From assembly GCA_001936135.1 (NCBI GenBank), contig CP012816.1, positions 3,097,501 through 3,161,500 on the forward strand: a stretch of DNA of 64,000 nt. Reading direction: 5' to 3'. Origin of the DNA: Saccharomycopsis fibuligera x Saccharomycopsis cf. fibuligera. Lineage: Eukaryota > Ascomycota > Saccharomycetes > Ascoideales > Saccharomycopsidaceae. This document shows positions 11,001-20,409 of the stretch, piece after piece. The position numbers and the translations under genes were made by a program. The notes beneath the pieces are model-generated. The model was not told the origin of the DNA. It saw nothing but the letters and a program-made list of their open reading frames with translations, and did not search any database. The stretch's first letter is position 1; every line of letters starts with the position of its first letter.

Positions 11001-12289
11001 ATAGAAAATGAGCTTCTTCTTGTTTCTAAGGTTTTGGATGTATTTTTTATGCTATAGTTTTCGGTTACATTGTCATGATTTGATTCTTTGTCTAATATTT
11101 GCTCATCAATTCTCTTGACAACACTGTCACAAAGATATTTTGGTAACTGACTATTTGTTTCTTCATTCAATCTGATTTCAGTCTGAAAAAGTTCATTAGT
11201 TAACCCAAAATAGTTGTGTGCGGTTTGAAAGGTCACCCTATACAATCTAGTTAATACAACTTGCACTATATGAGATGCAGCCCTTGGCCATTTTCTTGTT
11301 AATCTTCTAAATGAGTCGGCAGGAATGACTGCAATGGTGCAGTCAGTCTTTGCTTGAGCAATGAGATCTGGTAAAAAGCTTGCTTTCACATCAGTAGACA
11401 ATTCTTCGATTGGGCTTATTGAACCTTCACGTAAATTATCTGCTAATTTTTCCAGGGATATTTCTTCTGTTCCTATTTCATTTTCATCAATCAAATAATC
11501 GGGAAAAATTTCCAAGTTTGCTGCAACGCCAGTATCAGTTGGGGATGCTTTGACAACTTTGAAAATAACCTGATTTGATTGATCCGTAGAATAACTTCCA
11601 GTAAAAAGTGATAATATACTAATCAAAGAAGAAAGTGGATTACCAGTTTTAACATAATTTATAAGCTGAAATTTCTCGCCATTGAGAATATAAGTTTCGT
11701 CAGCATCAGATAAACTTTGAAAGCTGTATCTACTATCAACATCGCCAGAAACCTTTGAATAAACATTAACAGATCCTTCTACAACAATTGAAAAGCCTAA
11801 ACTATTATCAAGAGCAAAAAGTTCGCCTGCATCAAGTCTTTGGGTTTTCATTGATCTAGTCAACTCATGGAAAACCGGCTTATCTAAGTAACCAAATATT
11901 TTTATGGCAGATAAGAACTCCTCCAAATAAGAGGAAAAGCCTGACTTTGTTTCTTCATCTCTAGAATCAATGAATGCAGTCGATTTTTGGTTGTTATCGT
12001 ATGATTCTGATGACAATTTCTCATAAATGTTGAAGTATCTGTAACGTAATATCAGCCAGGTTGTACCACTAACAAAAAAAGCAATAAATATCACGGTACT
12101 GAATGAAATTGTAATATGAATTTTCCCTGTTAAGACTTTGAGAAAAAAAGAGGTAATGCAGTATAGCTTCTCAATGAATAGCCAGTGGATGAGCCATAGC
12201 AAGCTCCTAAATATAGAGACCTTGTAGGTGGATGCACTGTCACTGTCTAAAGATGGCGCTAAGGCAGTAACGGGATCCGCAACAGACAT
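8036..12289 (-). CDS. NTE1: Lysophospholipase / neuropathy target esterase homolog
   Basis: ER-anchored phospholipase B that deacylates phosphatidylcholine to glycerophosphocholine and free fatty acids. 1417 residues; fungal Nte1 proteins are commonly about 1400-1700. Two hydrophobic segments lie near residues 28-50 and 60-85. Three cyclic-nucleotide-binding-like domains follow, marked by VVEGSVNVYSK (~170), YYVVSGSLDVSYL (~650) and IYLVLSGRFRELK (~776). The C-terminal patatin domain has the oxyanion loop GGGGARGIAH, nucleophile Ser1146 in GTSIG and Asp1264 in DGGYVDN, so both members of the Ser-Asp dyad are intact. The region between the first two CNB domains is Ser-rich and probably disordered, a common place for phosphoregulation. 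The patatin domain is highly conserved. ATG at 12289. Confidence 0.97.
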   Translation of the reverse strand: MSVADPVTALAPSLDSDSASTYKVSIFRSLLWLIHWLFIEKLYCITSFFLKVLTGKIHITISFSTVIFIAFFVSGTTWLILRYRYFNIYEKLSSESYDNNQKSTAFIDSRDEETKSGFSSYLEEFLSAIKIFGYLDKPVFHELTRSMKTQRLDAGELFALDNSLGFSIVVEGSVNVYSKVSGDVDSRYSFQSLSDADETYILNGEKFQLINYVKTGNPLSSLISILSLFTGSYSTDQSNQVIFKVVKASPTDTGVAANLEIFPDYLIDENEIGTEEISLEKLADNLREGSISPIEELSTDVKASFLPDLIAQAKTDCTIAVIPADSFRRLTRKWPRAASHIVQVVLTRLYRVTFQTAHNYFGLTNELFQTEIRLNEETNSQLPKYLCDSVVKRIDEQILDKESNHDNVTENYSIKNTSKTLETRRSSFSIPSSSNTATSSVILKRRESKEDFLTQSTTSLKRPVLRNQDTHSRHVVLDSRNRHHPGDLLSNVPISRAGAFDPSHHTHSEIKTRTFSAEEETEDTALRIALTENIFKFLGIDEKSLNSPILRNSSSTSLFNVSKRNISTGSGLNDESNLASRFVRLHAPQVGRGIASSESSRRNSFAFSNEEQPSLDYDQAKREFADGIKFLYVKKGTTIIQQSSPNDGLYYVVSGSLDVSYLESALLATATAEKHLYTASTGSIAGYLASLVGHKSLVTIRASSDSYLGFLPKETIDKLCEKYFTIHLSIARKLIQVLDKDLLDMDFAVEWVQAKAGHSIYKQDMDATGIYLVLSGRFRELKQIGNEARTLGEYGQGSSLGELEVLTASKRQTSLVAVRESEAARIPRYLFEFLALKNPSIMIKISRLVAKKVSNQNLIDKNFWDSLSAVNTTARPFFTNYKTITVLPTKYGLPVTEFAEKLVSEFKRMGKSTIILNQASTLNHLGRHAFDKLAKLKQSGYFSDLEERYQLIVYVTDTPVNFNWTHTCISQGDCILLLADASGDPAVGDYERLLLKNKTSARTELVLLHPDRFVVPGSTNKWLKNRLWVEAHHHIQFHISHSGSFVSDSHARASNIIPTLFLSNLKSKVETLKQDIVGRYKNIGGKAYYTPVDLHKSDFARVARILSGQAIGLVLGGGGARGIAHIGVIQTLEKQGIPIDLIGGTSIGSFVGGLYAKEYDIVPIYGRAKKFAGRVASIWRTLSDLTYPLVAYTTGHEFNRGVWKAFGDSRIEDFWIRYYCNSTNITNSVMEFHTSGYAWRFIRASMTLCGLVPPIVDHGNMLLDGGYVDNLPVSEMKRQGANIIFAVDVGSVDDRTPMTYGDTLSGGLELINRYNPFSSSPSVPSMADIQLRLAYVQSVNALEKAKATPGVLYLRPPIENYGTLAFGKFNEIYDVGAEYATKALNELRKEGKIPDYIEGIKPIKSRSAFPLQRRNSI

Positions 12290-13032
12290 TATTATATCCC
12301 TTTCGATTTATTGCTTCTCACAATGCCACCAGAGATTGTTATCAGGCCAATCAATGATTTAAGACTATGTGGAAAAAGAAGATAGAGCTCAGAGTGTTTC
12401 TCGAGAGATATCCAGTATTGCCATCGCAGAGCTTCTGAAGAAGATCCAGTATCTCTGGCAGTTTTGCAGCGCTGTTTGGAACTCAGTGGAAACTGATCGA
12501 TTTCTTCGCTTTCTCATGACTGCACGAGATCTGCGTGACTGCGCATGTGTTCGCCTTGTAATGCTGCCATGTGCAACTCGCTTTTCAAGAGAAGAGAAGC
12601 CCACGGTGGTGTCTTGTTCCTTCGAAAAGTGCCCAAACTGGCTCCACAATTAATCTAAAAATGGAAAGATGTGTGGTCCACCATTTAGGATAGAAGTATA
12701 TAGGGGTTTCCAGCAATTGCTTAAAATTGTGTTACCACATTGTATTGTACAAGTTAATCCAGTAGTGACCCTGCCAGATGCAGCTGCCTATTGTAGGTTG
12801 CTGCATAATGTGCATCGAGAAATCGCAAACTGCATCCACCGGAAAACAGCTCGAAAGCCAATCAAAGCCAATGAGAGTGCGCCAGTTCCTCATACAGCGA
12901 CTCTGGTGGTGAGTTGCGGTCATGAAGGCTTACAAGAATCCGTAGTGAATACTAGGTAAGGTCACACAAAAATTTGGCTATGGAAAAAAACTAGCATGCG
13001 TTCATTAACATATTTCATCTTCAATTTTGTAT
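12290..13032. other. NTE1 promoter / SEC39 3' flank
   Basis: 743 bp between the NTE1 start and the SEC39 stop, both genes on the minus strand. More GC than neighbouring gaps. Overlapping open frames of 60-96 codons on both strands show no family resemblance. Confidence 0.5.
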
Positions 13033-16000
13033 CTACCGATTGGTGTCATGAGGATTTGCTCCTATTGCCCAACCTAAACCGCTCACAAACAAATTCTTAA
13101 TCTGCTCTTCCCCTCCAATCAAGTTCAATCGGCTATTACTGGCACTGTTACTCATACTAGACTGTTCATTTCCATTTTCAGCATCGTTTTTGAATATTTC
13201 ACTTGCAGACGACGTAAATGCCCTGACAAATCTGTTCTCAAGTCCGCCTGGATTTTGTTGAGATACCGGAGTACCTCTGCCCAATGGAATAGCTGAGTGA
13301 TTTGCAAAACTTTCTACTTGTGAATTTCTAGGGGAGGCAAATGCTGATATAGGCGATGAATTTATGCTATCCTGCTGTTGCCCCAAGTAATTTCTTCTGT
13401 TAATTGTCAAATTACTGTTATTATTATTGTTGCCAGCAATGTTTAAGTTAGACGCATTTTTCGTAAACTGATTCAACAACGTACCGGTTGAGGTGTTAAA
13501 GTTCTTGAAAATTGAGCTTGATTGTTGATATTGATAATTTTTAAAGTCATTAACTACCTGACTATTCAATTTTTTGTGGTACTTGTTAGTCAAATAGTTG
13601 GCATGATTTAGTATAATTTTATTTTCTGTAGCAGTAATTGAGGTTGATGACGGTACCATTTCTAGCAATTTTGAAATAAGTTCAATTTGTTGTGTCAAAA
13701 TCGTTAATGGGATGTCAATGTGATCGTCTGGCTCTCCTACGGCGCCACCAATTTCCTCATCCTCAAAATCACCATTGAAACTCGTTATCATCCAGCTTGG
13801 GTCAACAAATTTGCATACTTGAAAAATAGTGAGCCATATGTATCCAAGAGATTCTGCAGAAGTACCAGTTTCATTATTCAATAGTTTCATCGAATTTTCA
13901 TATGCAAACTCAAAATTTAAGTCAATTAATGCTGAATTGATACAGCTAGAAATTAATTTATCCTTAAGGGGAAATTTATGGTTCGTCAGCATGTGTGATA
14001 TTTCACTTGCTCTCTTTTTCGTAAGCTCCGATTCCTGTGTGGAAGTTTCAAGTTTATCATCTTCAGCAAAAAAATCATTATAAAGCTCAAAACTATCAAA
14101 ATCTTCCAAATAGTTCTCTATTCCGTTCAAATTGGCGCTTTCAAAGTACGAAACATCAAAAATTAAAGCCACTTTATCTAAACTTATGCAAAAGTCAACG
14201 ATTGTCTTATAAAGCTTGGTCATATCAAGATAGCTTTTTGCATTAAGTTCCAATATTTTTTCCATGATAACCAACGGATTGTTTAGACGATAGATATCAA
14301 CAGGTATCACTGTCTCGCTGTTTTGCAATTGAAACTTATAATTTATAACTAACTGATTTGATGCAATAAGAAGCTTCTTGAGTTTGAGCATTTCAAAATC
14401 GAGATCATCGCAAGAATCAAAGTCTTTTTTAATATTCGAGATTTCACGAAGACTCAAGTTAGAATTTGCAAACTCCGATAAAGGTTTATCCTGTACAAGT
14501 GAGGACTCAAAATCATAAAGCTTTGAATCATTGCTTGATTCATAAATATCAAGCTTGCTTTTGTTAGCAACGAAAAAATTGTTTGCGTCGACAATTTCAG
14601 CCTCAAGCTGTAAATCAAAGTTTTTTAGAAATTCAACCACTGTAAGAAGTTCGCCTCTTTTTAGACTGAAGTTGTCCGCCTGGATATAATGTTTCCAGCA
14701 GTACTTGAGTAAAATTTTTTTGAAATTAGCATTTGAATTGAAGTTTATAAGCAAATACTTTTCTATTAAAGCATTGTAGTTTAGATTTAGCAATATTTCA
14801 AACAAAATTTCATTGATCTTATTGATACAGGCAAAATTTTGAATTTTTTTAAACAATACCGAGCTGTCGATTAACCAGTTAAAATTAATCAAGAAGTTTT
14901 CCCAGTTATTATAACTATCAACATGGTTTTCAAGATCATCGTTGACTTTAAAATTATGAATCAAAAATTTAGCAAAATTAAGCTGAATTTCTGATGATGA
15001 TATAGCAATTAGTAGAATTTGTGTGATTGACATTAAAAATTCGTTGTTGTTGCCTATTTTTATCAATTTGCTGATTGAGTCAATTAAAGAAGATATCATT
15101 TCTAAGCTTGGTAAAGTGTTGTTACAAAAATGTGTCTTTATGTACTGATCATCAATAATATTATGGTCAAAATCCCGTTGAAAATCAATTGAATTTGAAT
15201 CTTTATGAAACTTTTTAAAGTGATGGTTATTGCCTATGAAAAACTGAATTGTCTCGCTCATTAATGACAAAGTTTCTTGAGTGAGAACGTTACTTGAGTA
15301 CACTTTGAAGAGGTAATCAACTATGAACTTGTTTAAAAAATTTAACACTTCGTTGTCATAGTCTTGAGTCACTAAATAATTATTGAAAAAAAACTCAAAC
15401 ATTTTAAGCGCAAGATCATAATCATCGCTCGTTGTAAAGTTTTTACCTTCTAACCACTCATTCAATAACTTCCAGTTGTTGTTATACCTGACATACGGGA
15501 TAACACAATTAATTAAAAATTCATTGATGTTGTCTTTATTCATGAATTTGATTAAATAGTTGAAATTATCTTTTGATGAAAGACCATTTTGAAAGATTAA
15601 AAGGTTTGGTAAAACACCATGGATTCCGTTTTTGATATAGTAATTCGTTATAAAATTTAAAGGATTCAATAATCCGAATTGCCAACTTCTTACTGACGGA
15701 TCAGCTTTTGGCAAAAGATCTAGTAATGGCCTATTGAAGAAAACATTCTCATTATACAATTCTGAAACTTTAAGGGTTCTTGATTTAACAAAATTAAAAA
15801 ATATTAGCTGCTTTTCCGAATTGTTTGACACTAAATTTCGATTCCAATTGAACTTGATTGCTTGCAGATCAATATAATTTAAAAATGTATTGAATTGCTG
15901 CTCTAACACTTCTCTATCGTCCAATTTTTCTAGCTCTGTGCCAGAAAGGATATTTATGAGCTCTTCTGTATTTCCCTTACTGCTGGATTCATTAAATATA

Positions 16001-16203
16001 AACCCTTTAGTAAAGGTAAGTTTTGAAGGCTCCACTGAGTTTGGTAATATCACCAACAAAAGTGATAGTATGTTTGATTTACTGAAAATATGGTTGCCAT
16101 CAAGAGGAGCGGCTGAGATGATCTCACAAACACCTTCAATATCACCGGAAGACGCTTTTAGTGCGAGAGCTAAAAATATCTTGTATTCAAATAGGTCATC
16201 CAT
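13033..16203 (-). CDS. SEC39: Dsl1 tethering-complex subunit Sec39
   Basis: Peripheral ER membrane protein of the Dsl1 complex (Dsl1-Tip20-Sec39), which tethers COPI vesicles for Golgi-to-ER return. The first ATG of the frame is at 16203 (MDDLFEYKIF), giving 1056 residues; the frame stays open 14 codons upstream but without an ATG. The Sec39 domain is recognised in its C-terminal half by LVIMEKILELNAKSYLD, NSALIDLNFEFAYENSMKLL, the CKFVDPSWM block and the following TQQIELISKLLEMVP. The protein is longer than S. cerevisiae Sec39 (about 709), with an Asn/Lys-rich N-terminal half and a Ser/Asn-rich C-terminal tail of ~150 residues that is probably disordered. Divergent with the coiled-coil gene, sharing a 289-bp promoter. 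Confidence 0.88.
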   Translation of the reverse strand: MDDLFEYKIFLALALKASSGDIEGVCEIISAAPLDGNHIFSKSNILSLLLVILPNSVEPSKLTFTKGFIFNESSSKGNTEELINILSGTELEKLDDREVLEQQFNTFLNYIDLQAIKFNWNRNLVSNNSEKQLIFFNFVKSRTLKVSELYNENVFFNRPLLDLLPKADPSVRSWQFGLLNPLNFITNYYIKNGIHGVLPNLLIFQNGLSSKDNFNYLIKFMNKDNINEFLINCVIPYVRYNNNWKLLNEWLEGKNFTTSDDYDLALKMFEFFFNNYLVTQDYDNEVLNFLNKFIVDYLFKVYSSNVLTQETLSLMSETIQFFIGNNHHFKKFHKDSNSIDFQRDFDHNIIDDQYIKTHFCNNTLPSLEMISSLIDSISKLIKIGNNNEFLMSITQILLIAISSSEIQLNFAKFLIHNFKVNDDLENHVDSYNNWENFLINFNWLIDSSVLFKKIQNFACINKINEILFEILLNLNYNALIEKYLLINFNSNANFKKILLKYCWKHYIQADNFSLKRGELLTVVEFLKNFDLQLEAEIVDANNFFVANKSKLDIYESSNDSKLYDFESSLVQDKPLSEFANSNLSLREISNIKKDFDSCDDLDFEMLKLKKLLIASNQLVINYKFQLQNSETVIPVDIYRLNNPLVIMEKILELNAKSYLDMTKLYKTIVDFCISLDKVALIFDVSYFESANLNGIENYLEDFDSFELYNDFFAEDDKLETSTQESELTKKRASEISHMLTNHKFPLKDKLISSCINSALIDLNFEFAYENSMKLLNNETGTSAESLGYIWLTIFQVCKFVDPSWMITSFNGDFEDEEIGGAVGEPDDHIDIPLTILTQQIELISKLLEMVPSSTSITATENKIILNHANYLTNKYHKKLNSQVVNDFKNYQYQQSSSIFKNFNTSTGTLLNQFTKNASNLNIAGNNNNNSNLTINRRNYLGQQQDSINSSPISAFASPRNSQVESFANHSAIPLGRGTPVSQQNPGGLENRFVRAFTSSASEIFKNDAENGNEQSSMSNSASNSRLNLIGGEEQIKNLFVSGLGWAIGANPHDTNR

Positions 16204-16492
16204 TGTGCTGGTCAAGTATTTAATTACTAGAGCGTATGATATCAATTTTGAATCAGGTTGTTATCATGAAGGTGCAACTCTTACACTTTTTACGTTATGG
16301 AAAGTCGAAAACTCAAAACGCCAGAAAACCAAGAATTGGGCCACCAACTTCCGGTATAATGTCATGTGCCTAAGACCGTCTTACCGAGAAGCTGCTGTCA
16401 TATGAAGACTGAAAACTGACAGGCACAAAATCACATTGTAGCCAGCAGCAAAGAGTGACACAAGCTTCTGTTTTACACGAGACACCAGAAGA

Positions 16493-18454
16493 ATGACCAC
16501 TATAGACCCAAATTCATCTAGCAGGATAAGCATTCATTCTAGCGACAGTGAAGGCGAGCATAATGATGCCTTCGCGCAGTACGTTTTAAACCACAACATA
16601 AACGATCATATTTCTGATGAGGACTATCATCTCCCGATCCCCAGCTACATTTACCCACGCACGCAAAGCAATCAGAAAGCAAGTAATCGTGATAAGACTA
16701 ATACTTCTACAAACATGCCCCAGAACAATGAAATACATGATGCGTCCCATAGAAGTCGATCTCATATATTCAATGAAGGACCTGATCGTTCTGTTAATGG
16801 CCATGACAACATCTCGCCTGCTACTTCAGAATTTAATTCGGAGATGGTCGGTTCACTATCGAACTCCAAAGTCAAGTCAACTTTTTTTCCGCAAATAATA
16901 TCTAATATAACCTCTAATCTAGAGACTAGCGTTATGGGTGATGACCTTCTTCAGTTCCTTAACGCCACCAGGTCTCAAAATAAAGGAGATTTGATAAGCC
17001 ATGGCAGCTATCATGAGGAAGTACTCAAAAATTCAGAGTTACAGTCCATCTTAAACTCTAAAGAAAAGATAGAAATATTAAAATTGCGTACCAATATTGA
17101 AACCCATAAGAAAATACTATCCACTGGAAAAAGCCCCGTTAACATAAGAGCTGATATTTCAAACAATTTGCAAAGATTATCGCATGTTTTTCAATCGCTA
17201 TATCAATATTATAAACATGAGGTTAGCACTCGAGGAAATATAATTGAAAGTTTTGAAGCGTGGGAAAGAAAGAAAATTGAAATGAGTAATAAAATACAGA
17301 ATATTGATGAAACCATTCTTTATAATGATAAGCTTCAAACCTTGACTGATCAGCGCAAAAGTGTTACGTCAGAAATTGAAATTTTAGAAAATAGGTTGCA
17401 AACATTAAAACATAAAGCAAAGCTCATAGATGAGGAGATCAGTAGTACACAAAGTATTGTTGAAAGCGAGAAAGCGTCATATGTGCAATCCATTGAGCAT
17501 ATTGACAAGATTGAATATCAAGCTATAGATATACTTGTGAAAGAAAATTATATATCTCTTGATGAGATACATGAAAAAGCATTATCAATAGAAGACGTTC
17601 CTTTATCAAAAAGAAATGTTGTTGACAACTTAAAATTAGCATTCAATAAACTTGGCAGGAAAATGAATATTAGATTTAATGCAGATGAAGTTCTCGGGGT
17701 TTTACACTATCAACAACAACAACTAAAATCTTCTAGAAAGCATTATCAAAAATGTGCAGATGACTTTGATCAAATAACTAACATATGGTTTAGTATTGTG
17801 AAGGAGCTTAATGCTAAAGAGGAAACGCTATTTAAGTTATTCACAGATGTACAAACAAATAAAAAAAGTACAGCTCCTAGAATTAGTTTTAATGACAGTA
17901 TTGAGCAGATTTTAATAGGAAATATGAATTTTTTGCAAAGCTGTCTACAAGTGGTTGAGAAAATCAATGCAAACGAGGCAAATATTTCAGAAATTTTCAA
18001 AAACGTTATAAGAAATGAATTAATTGCTATTGCCAATAGTTTACAGCTCATCAATCCAAATAACAGTCAGCTCTATGATGTTAACGCAAACCCTGAGGAG
18101 GGTAGCTTCATTGATCCTACACATAACCATGCCTTATTATCTTCAAGTCCGGATTCAAAGTCAATGGTATCCCTCAGTATAAATGATGACTCTAAAACTA
18201 ATAATGAGCTTCTCTATAAAACAATTGATAGGCCTAATACGCCAATATTGCCTATAAATCCTACATCAAGCTCACCTCCAACCGCCAGTTTAATTACAAC
18301 CTATGCTTCAGAAATTTCGAGTGGTGGTAACGGAGGCTTAAAAGATGCAAGAACTAAGCAGACTACGTCATCGTTGATCCAATCCAAGTACAAAAATGAC
18401 TTGAGTTATAATAAAGGCAGGAATAGGGACAAAAAGACTTTTAAAAAGGATTAA
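16493..18454 (+). CDS. Coiled-coil protein of unknown function
   Basis: 653 residues from ATG 16493; not assigned. Residues 1-150 are acidic/Asn-Ser-rich and look disordered. About 185-500 is strongly helical with heptad-like stretches (ETILYNDKLQTLTDQRKS, EIEILENRLQTLKHKAKL) and two compact blocks, LSHVFQSLYQYYKHEVSTRG and VVDNLKLAFNKLGRKMNI. The last ~110 residues are Ser/Pro-rich and then basic. No membrane segment or catalytic motif. Long single-coil proteins of yeast autophagy (Atg17/Atg28 type) and cytoskeletal scaffolds look like this, but nothing decides between them. The divergent neighbour is SEC39. The frame is long, starts with ATG and has gene-like codon use, so the gene itself is not in doubt. 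Confidence 0.85.
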   Translation: MTTIDPNSSSRISIHSSDSEGEHNDAFAQYVLNHNINDHISDEDYHLPIPSYIYPRTQSNQKASNRDKTNTSTNMPQNNEIHDASHRSRSHIFNEGPDRSVNGHDNISPATSEFNSEMVGSLSNSKVKSTFFPQIISNITSNLETSVMGDDLLQFLNATRSQNKGDLISHGSYHEEVLKNSELQSILNSKEKIEILKLRTNIETHKKILSTGKSPVNIRADISNNLQRLSHVFQSLYQYYKHEVSTRGNIIESFEAWERKKIEMSNKIQNIDETILYNDKLQTLTDQRKSVTSEIEILENRLQTLKHKAKLIDEEISSTQSIVESEKASYVQSIEHIDKIEYQAIDILVKENYISLDEIHEKALSIEDVPLSKRNVVDNLKLAFNKLGRKMNIRFNADEVLGVLHYQQQQLKSSRKHYQKCADDFDQITNIWFSIVKELNAKEETLFKLFTDVQTNKKSTAPRISFNDSIEQILIGNMNFLQSCLQVVEKINANEANISEIFKNVIRNELIAIANSLQLINPNNSQLYDVNANPEEGSFIDPTHNHALLSSSPDSKSMVSLSINDDSKTNNELLYKTIDRPNTPILPINPTSSSPPTASLITTYASEISSGGNGGLKDARTKQTTSSLIQSKYKNDLSYNKGRNRDKKTFKKD

Positions 18455-18537
18455 TTGTGTATTTGCCAATGTCCTTCTCCCTCCATTGTATTATACTTAA
18501 ATATTATATTATAGTTATCAATTTGAATTTTTCATAT

Positions 18538-18570
<33 letters not shown>

Positions 18571-18963
18571 ACCCTGGTGTTTTTACTCGTAATGTTTTGA
18601 AATGCCTGCAACTTTGCTTACATGCTCATCGCAAATACAGTAGAAAAAGATATATCTAATCCGAAAGTAGGCTTAAATCATTGACAACGAAACAAAATTA
18701 AACAAAGTAGAAAATACTGTACAAAAAAAAAGGCACTGTGTGGTATTTCAAGATTTTTATGTTGAGTCACCACTGAAAAATAACACGAGATGCAACAGAG
18801 CAAAATCAAGACAAAAAGCTTGTCAAAAAATAAGACCAGAAACCAAAACCATCATCTGAATAAAAATATAAAACACGAATCATATACAACACAATACAAC
18901 AACAAAACGAACACTGAAAGAGAAAAACACGATGAAAATTAATATTTGTAGCACTCCAAGCTA
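18455..18963. other. Convergent 3' region with T28 tract
   Basis: 509 bp between convergent stops of the coiled-coil gene and the Rab gene. Contains a run of 28 T at 18539-18566. No gene seen. Confidence 0.5.
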
Positions 18964-19794
18964 TCAACATGCACATCCAGAATTTTCGCCATTCTCACTT
19001 CTTCTCAACCCCTGGTTCAAATCTAAATATCCTGAGCCCCCTTTATTTTTTTTTCCAGTTGCATTTTGATCTCCCTCTATATGAAACAAGTAGTCTGGCA
19101 ACTCTTTAGCAATTGAGGTCTCAAACAATTCTTTAACATTCTCACCTGTCTTAGCGCTGGTTTCGATGTAGATAAAATGTCCTTCTTGAACAAATTTTTT
19201 GACTTCTTCATCGCTCACTGCACGTTCTTGATTTTCCTTATCTATAAGATCTAGTTTATTGCCTACCAATATCAATAACAAGGAGCTTTGTTGCTGAGAC
19301 AGATACAGGAAATTGGCTGCGCCGCTATGAAAATTATTTGTTCCACTAATATTGTTATCACTTGTTTCATCATCCGCGCTATTGTCATTATTATCAGCAT
19401 GCTCAGTAATACCGCCGACGGCAATATTGTTTCCGTCGCAATATATCCGTAACTCGCTCACCCAGTCTTTTGCTTTCTCAAAGCTGCCTCTATCCGTTAA
19501 ATCGAACACAATGATTGCCACATTAGCATTACGATAGTACATTGGCGTTAACGATTTGTAACGTTCTTGGCCTGCTGTATCCCAAATCTCGTATTTCACC
19601 TTATTAAGAACTTTTTTTTCATGGTCAGGGAATTCAAAAACCCGAGAAATGAAAGCAGCGCCAATGGTTGCCTCGCGATACGGGTCAAAGATGTTCCTGG
19701 TAAATCGTTGGATGATAGATGACTTTCCCACAGAGGACTCGCCTAAAAAGACAAGCTTAAAAGTGCCGTGACGCTTGGTAAGTTCTGTTGACAT
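18964..19794 (-). CDS. YPT52: Rab5-family small GTPase (Ypt52/Vps21-like) with an internal insertion
   Basis: Endosomal Rab GTPase for vacuolar protein sorting and endocytosis. 276 residues, longer than the usual 210-235. G1 is GESSVGKS (18-25), the effector loop reads ATIGAAF, G3 is WDTAGQERYKSL, G4 is GNKLD and G5 ETSAK. It ends in Cys-Ala-Cys, a double geranylgeranylation signal. ATIGAAF and the YKSLTPMYYRNAN stretch point to the Rab5/Ypt52 branch rather than Ypt1 or Ypt7. An Asn/Asp/Ser-rich insertion of roughly 45 residues (about 120-168) sits just before the hydrophobic strand leading into G4; it has no stop and no splice signature. Whether it is Ypt52 or another Ypt5 paralog is not certain. 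Confidence 0.92.
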   Translation of the reverse strand: MSTELTKRHGTFKLVFLGESSVGKSSIIQRFTRNIFDPYREATIGAAFISRVFEFPDHEKKVLNKVKYEIWDTAGQERYKSLTPMYYRNANVAIIVFDLTDRGSFEKAKDWVSELRIYCDGNNIAVGGITEHADNNDNSADDETSDNNISGTNNFHSGAANFLYLSQQQSSLLLILVGNKLDLIDKENQERAVSDEEVKKFVQEGHFIYIETSAKTGENVKELFETSIAKELPDYLFHIEGDQNATGKKNKGGSGYLDLNQGLRRSENGENSGCAC

Positions 19795-20409
19795 TGAATA
19801 CTAGACTTTTTAAAGTCCTTGGTAACCTTTCAACAAGATACTATGGTCTGATGGTGACGCCTGTAACTCTGTTGATGCAGATGATGAGAAAGGTGATTCC
19901 AATCGATGATCTTGCTGATTATGGTAATGAAGATGATAATTATGCTGCTGCTTTTATAGCCGGTGCTCATAATTTGCTTATGTAAGTCACCCTATCTTAT
20001 CTTGCTGCGTATGCCTTCAGCATGGGTGCACCCATGCTAGCTAACAGAATTTGACGTTGTTGCTGTTGACCATAACAAGCATATGGAGGGCATGCAAGTT
20101 ATTAACTCGTTTACAACGATTTGTGATATTTGACTCAAAAATTGTTAACATAAAAAAATAATAATTTCTAGGTTTCATGTATTATCATGTTATATAGTCC
20201 AGCCAAAAACTGCGGTGAGGACGGTCTAAGTGAAATCTTAAAAAAAAAAGAGTAACAAAAGGAGTATCAAAAAGTAATGATAATAGTATAATTTTAAAAT
20301 AACAAACAAAGAAAAATCTAATAGTACAAAATCTTGCTAAAGAGTTGAAAAAAGCAAAGACTCGAAACCAAGTTACTGGTTTCATTATGAATCTAAGTTA
20401 TAAAAAGGC
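19795..20409. other. Rab gene promoter / GH17 3' flank
   Basis: 615 bp, both flanking genes on the minus strand. No gene seen; the 65-codon open frame at 19788-19985 begins with TTG and has no family resemblance. Confidence 0.5.

Noticed and set aside
12369-12959. Overlapping 60-96-codon frames on both strands upstream of NTE1
   Set aside because: Mutual shadows, mostly with no family signature; treated as promoter DNA.
16204-16245. SEC39 start 14 codons upstream
   Set aside because: That codon is TTG; the first ATG is at 16203. The same reasoning moved the starts of the flippase (39316) and the KEN-box gene (59658).
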